Part shown: positions 61,088 through 64,000 of the stretch, piece by piece
Numbering within the stretch: the stretch's first letter is position 1
How the letters are laid out: each line of letters starts with the position of its first letter
NCBI RefSeq assembly: GCF_002218005.2
Contig: NZ_AP018678.1
Span: 1,426,001 to 1,490,000 of the forward strand
Direction: 5' to 3'
DNA: 64,000 nt
DNA from: Vibrio algivorus
Lineage (GTDB): Bacteria > Pseudomonadota > Gammaproteobacteria > Enterobacterales > Vibrionaceae
Made by a program: the position numbers and the translations under genes
The notes under the pieces: model-generated
Told to the model about the DNA's origin: nothing
The model's database searches: none
The model's input: only the letters and a program-made list of their open reading frames with translations

Positions 61088-62740
61088 ATGAAAATCCGTT
61101 CTCAAGTCGGCATGGTGCTTAACCTAGACAAATGTATTGGCTGTCATACCTGTTCAGTCACTTGTAAAAACGTATGGACTAGCCGCGAAGGTATGGAATA
61201 TGCGTGGTTCAATAATGTAGAAAGCAAACCTGGTGTTGGCTACCCTGCAAACTGGGAAGACCAGGATCAATGGAAAGGCGGTTGGATCCGTAAAGCATCC
61301 CCTATAAGCAAAAGCGGCGGCAAGTTAGAGCCCAAGATGGGAAGCAAGATTGGCGTATTGTCAAAATTGTTCAATAACCCAGACATGCCATCGATTGATG
61401 ATTACTACGAACCGTTTACCTTCGATTATGAGCACCTACAAAATGCTAAAGAAAGTAAACATCAGCCTATCGCACGCCCACGTTCGTTGATCACAGGTCA
61501 ACGTATGGACAAAATTGAAAATGGTCCAAACTGGGAAGAAATCTTAGGTGGTGAGTACTCTAAGCGTTCAAAAGATTACAACTTGAATGCCTTTGGTTTC
61601 GAGCAAAAACAAAAAGAAATGGTCGGTGAATTCGAAAACACCTTCATGATGTATTTGCCTCGTCTCTGTGAGCATTGCTTAAATCCAACATGTGTTGCAA
61701 CTTGCCCAAGCGGCTCGATCTACAAACGTGAAGAAGATGGCATTGTCTTGATTGACCAAGATAAATGTCGTGGCTGGCGTATGTGCTTAACTGGTTGCCC
61801 ATATAAGAAAATCTACTTCAATTGGAAATCAGGGAAGTCTGAAAAATGTCTTTTCTGTTACCCACGAATTGAAGCAGGTCAACCAACAGTATGCTCCGAA
61901 ACCTGTGTAGGCCGTATCCGCTATCTTGGGGTGATGCTTTATGATGCCGATAAAATTGAACAAGCAGCATCAACAGAAAACGTTACCGATCTTTATCAAG
62001 AACAATTAGATGTATTCCTCGACCCGAATGATCCAGCGGTCATTAAAGAGGCACTTGCTCAAGGTATTCCAATGAGCACAATTGAAGCAGCACAGAAGTC
62101 ACCAGTGTATAAAATGGCGGTTGATTGGAAGCTTGCACTACCACTTCATCCAGAGTATCGCACTCTTCCAATGGTTTGGTATGTACCACCACTATCGCCA
62201 ATACAAGCGGTAACTGATGCAGGAGTACTGGATGGTGATGGTGTTTTACCCGAAATCGAACGCTTACGTATCCCTGTGAAATATCTAGCGAACTTGTTAA
62301 CTGCTGGTGATGAGAAACCTGTACTCAATGCACTTAAACGTATGCTAGCCATGCGACATTATAAACGTTCGGAGACTGTTGAAGGCTTAATTGATACTTC
62401 TGCGCTTGAAGAAGCAGGTCTAACCGAAGCTCAAGCAAAAGAAATGTATCGCTACCTTGCTATAGCGAACTACGAAGATCGCTTTGTGATCCCAGCAAGC
62501 CATCGTGAAATGACTAAAGAGTCATTCCCTGGTGCACTTGATGATACGGGTGCCTATGCACAAAAAAATAGCTGTGGATTTAGTTTTGGTGATGGCTGCC
62601 ATGGTGGAGGAAGTGAGAATAAGTTTAACCTATTTGATAGTAAACGCATTGATGCTATCAATATTGATCCAAAAACTTCACCTCAGAATAGTGTTCAATT
62701 TATGGATTCTTCTGATATGAACAACAAAGGAGTGAAGTAA
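61088..62740 (+). CDS. narH: Respiratory nitrate reductase beta subunit NarH
   Basis: The iron-sulfur electron-transfer subunit, 550 residues (E. coli 512). Four cysteine clusters are visible: CIGCHTCSVTCK, CEHCLNPTCVATCP, CRGWRMCLTGCP (the Trp variant that holds a 3Fe-4S cluster) and CLFCYPRIEAGQPTVCSETC. The sequence NGCGFTFGDGCHG-like CGFSFGDGCHGG near the C-terminus matches NarH. The extra length is spread over a short insert near residue 75 (SPISKSGGKLEPKMG) and a longer C-terminus. Start chosen at 61088 (CAGGAG upstream); an overlapping earlier start is not supported. Its TAA shares a base with the narJ ATG. Confidence 0.96.
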   Translation: MKIRSQVGMVLNLDKCIGCHTCSVTCKNVWTSREGMEYAWFNNVESKPGVGYPANWEDQDQWKGGWIRKASPISKSGGKLEPKMGSKIGVLSKLFNNPDMPSIDDYYEPFTFDYEHLQNAKESKHQPIARPRSLITGQRMDKIENGPNWEEILGGEYSKRSKDYNLNAFGFEQKQKEMVGEFENTFMMYLPRLCEHCLNPTCVATCPSGSIYKREEDGIVLIDQDKCRGWRMCLTGCPYKKIYFNWKSGKSEKCLFCYPRIEAGQPTVCSETCVGRIRYLGVMLYDADKIEQAASTENVTDLYQEQLDVFLDPNDPAVIKEALAQGIPMSTIEAAQKSPVYKMAVDWKLALPLHPEYRTLPMVWYVPPLSPIQAVTDAGVLDGDGVLPEIERLRIPVKYLANLLTAGDEKPVLNALKRMLAMRHYKRSETVEGLIDTSALEEAGLTEAQAKEMYRYLAIANYEDRFVIPASHREMTKESFPGALDDTGAYAQKNSCGFSFGDGCHGGGSENKFNLFDSKRIDAINIDPKTSPQNSVQFMDSSDMNNKGVK

Positions 62741-63477
62741 TGGAGAACTTAAAAATCATTTCACTGTTACTTGAGTATCCAGATCGTGAAATCTGGTTAC
62801 ATAAAGATGAGTTGATGAAGGATATTGGAGAGATGCTTTTTCTCTCTCCAGCTCAAATGAGTCGTTTATACACTTTCATCGAAGAGTTGTGTGAAAAAGA
62901 TTTACTGGATGCTCAAGCTAGTTACATTGAGCTATTCGATCGTGGCCGTTCATTATCATTATTATTGTTTGAGCACGTACATGGTGAATCAAGAGACCGT
63001 GGCCAAGCCATGATCGATTTAATGGAACAATACAAAGTAGCAGGATTAGAAATTCAAAGCATTGAGTTACCTGATTACTTACCTGTATACCTTGAATACT
63101 TGGCCACACAAACTCGTGAAGAAGCAGTTCAAGGTCTTGCTGATATTGCCCCTATTCTCGCCCTCCTTGGCGCTCGTTTAGAAAAACGCAACAGTATTTA
63201 CCAACATTTATTCACTTTATTACTTGAATTATCAGGCACTAAAATTCGTCCTGATCACTTAACTGATAATGTAAACAAAGAACAACGCGACGATACACCA
63301 GAAGCTTTGGATGCAGTTTGGGAAGAAGAACAAATTAAGTTCTTAGGCGAAGAAGGTTGCGCCTCTGCTGAACAAAACATGCACCAAAAACGTTTTGCTG
63401 GCAGTGTACAACCACAATATGTCAGCTTAGATTCATTACCATCAACTTCTAATTCAGCATCTGGAGGACAACTATGA
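62740..63477 (+). CDS. narJ: Nitrate reductase chaperone NarJ
   Basis: A 245-residue cytosolic chaperone of the TorD/NarJ family that helps insert Mo-cofactor into NarG and holds the NarGH complex until membrane attachment. The conserved region is YIELFDRGRSLSLLLFEHVH followed by GESRDRGQAM and LPDYLPVYLEYLA, the NarJ signature. The C-terminus is long, low in conservation and acidic. The gene overlaps narH by one base and narI by four (ATGA), so the four genes are translationally coupled. Confidence 0.95.
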   Translation: MENLKIISLLLEYPDREIWLHKDELMKDIGEMLFLSPAQMSRLYTFIEELCEKDLLDAQASYIELFDRGRSLSLLLFEHVHGESRDRGQAMIDLMEQYKVAGLEIQSIELPDYLPVYLEYLATQTREEAVQGLADIAPILALLGARLEKRNSIYQHLFTLLLELSGTKIRPDHLTDNVNKEQRDDTPEALDAVWEEEQIKFLGEEGCASAEQNMHQKRFAGSVQPQYVSLDSLPSTSNSASGGQL

Positions 63478-64000
63478 GTTTTCTAAATACATTCTTTTTT
63501 GATGTGTATCCATATATCGCCAGTGCTGTATTTTTCATTGGCAGCTGGATCCGTTACGACTATGCACAATACACGTGGCGTGCTGGTTCAAGCCAAATGC
63601 TTACCAGTCGCAATGACAAACGTTATATGCGTATCGCCTCAAACTTATTTCATGTGGGTATCTTAGGGATTTTTGCTGGTCACTTTGTGGGGATGCTAAC
63701 ACCACACTGGATGTACGCCCCTTTTATCACCATTGCTGCTAAACAAAAATTGGCCATGATTGCAGGTGGCGCATGTGGATTGATGACGGTAACCGGTGGC
63801 GTTATGCTACTTAAGCGTCGTATCACTAACTCGCGCGTTCGAGCCACTTCGAGCTTTTCTGATATTGCTATTCTAACTCTACTCGTGATCCAAGCGATGT
63901 TAGGTGTACTGACTATTCCGTTCTCTGCTCAGCATTTAGATGGCAGCGAAATGATGAAATTAGTAGGTTGGGCACAATCAGTCATGACATTTGGGGCAAA
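63474..64000 (+). CDS. narI: Respiratory nitrate reductase gamma subunit NarI (N-terminal part)
   Basis: The membrane cytochrome b subunit that oxidises quinol and anchors NarGH; 175 residues are seen before the window ends (E. coli 225). The translated start reads MSFLNTFFFDVYPYIAS, then WIRYDYAQYTWRAGSSQML, matching NarI. Haem b ligands are likely His60 and His70 in LFHVGILGIFAGHFVGM. Also visible: LTPHWMYAPF and TIPFSAQHLDGSEMMKL. It overlaps narJ by four bases. The C-terminal haem ligands lie beyond the window edge. Confidence 0.93.
   Translation, partial: MSFLNTFFFDVYPYIASAVFFIGSWIRYDYAQYTWRAGSSQMLTSRNDKRYMRIASNLFHVGILGIFAGHFVGMLTPHWMYAPFITIAAKQKLAMIAGGACGLMTVTGGVMLLKRRITNSRVRATSSFSDIAILTLLVIQAMLGVLTIPFSAQHLDGSEMMKLVGWAQSVMTFGA

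Overview
The window looks like a chromosomal segment of a Vibrio-like marine gammaproteobacterium (Vibrionaceae). The gene content supports this: FabV-type enoyl reductase, a PsrA-like fatty-acid regulator next to fadE, a DUF2913 protein, speA-speB, RsuA, RadD/YejH, YgiQ, L25 and an acnD-prpF methylcitrate operon. Base composition is AT-rich and fairly uniform. Short palindromic repeats fill many intergenic gaps. I saw no rRNA, tRNA, CRISPR, transposase or prophage genes.

Layout. 1-5.2 kb: tail of an Excalibur-domain protein, an ICMT-like membrane methyltransferase, fabV, fadE and its PsrA-like TetR regulator (lipid synthesis and beta-oxidation). 5.3-14.3 kb: nhaA, a three-gene ABC cassette (ATPase, FtsX-like permease, AttH/CrtC-like lipocalin), a DUF2913 protein, a Bcr/CflA exporter and rsuA. 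15-16.3 kb: fadL behind a FadR-like operator. 16.5-18.3 kb: radD. 18.4-24.6 kb: a sugar-acid (probably gluconate) operon with two GntR operators, a three-part TRAP transporter, one ORF that fuses gluconokinase to 6-phosphogluconate dehydrogenase, and gntR. 24.6-27.9 kb: rplY with a structured leader, a YgfF-like dehydrogenase, DUF1289, a META lipoprotein and a SPOR-like secreted protein.

27.9-31.7 kb: divergent metE and metR. MetJ/MetR-like sites lie next to metE, and a 263-bp inverted-repeat element separates them from metR. 31.8-43.5 kb: DUF4250, a multipass membrane protein, YgiQ, a PLP deaminase/desulfhydrase, a 2OG-Fe(II) oxygenase, speA-speB (arginine to agmatine to putrescine), an MscS channel and an alpha/beta hydrolase. 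43.6-50.7 kb: the methylcitrate operon, transcribed gntR-prpB-prpC-acnD-prpF, with two operator-like palindromes around its promoter; prpE is absent. 50.8-52.5 kb: a methyltransferase and HNH-nuclease pair of unknown role. 52.7-64 kb: a complete E. coli-like respiratory nitrate reduction locus, narXL divergent from narK-narGHJI (narI runs off the end), with FNR-like sites before narK and narG and NarL heptamers before narG.

The items most worth a second look are the in-frame GntK-Gnd fusion that keeps an internal ribosome-binding site and start, the methyltransferase/HNH pair, the TATACCC inverted-repeat family (one copy separates metE from metR and one supplies the stop codon of a membrane protein gene), FadR-like sites at both fabV and fadL, and the complete Nar locus. 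All functions come from reading sequence motifs and recalled families; no database search was run.
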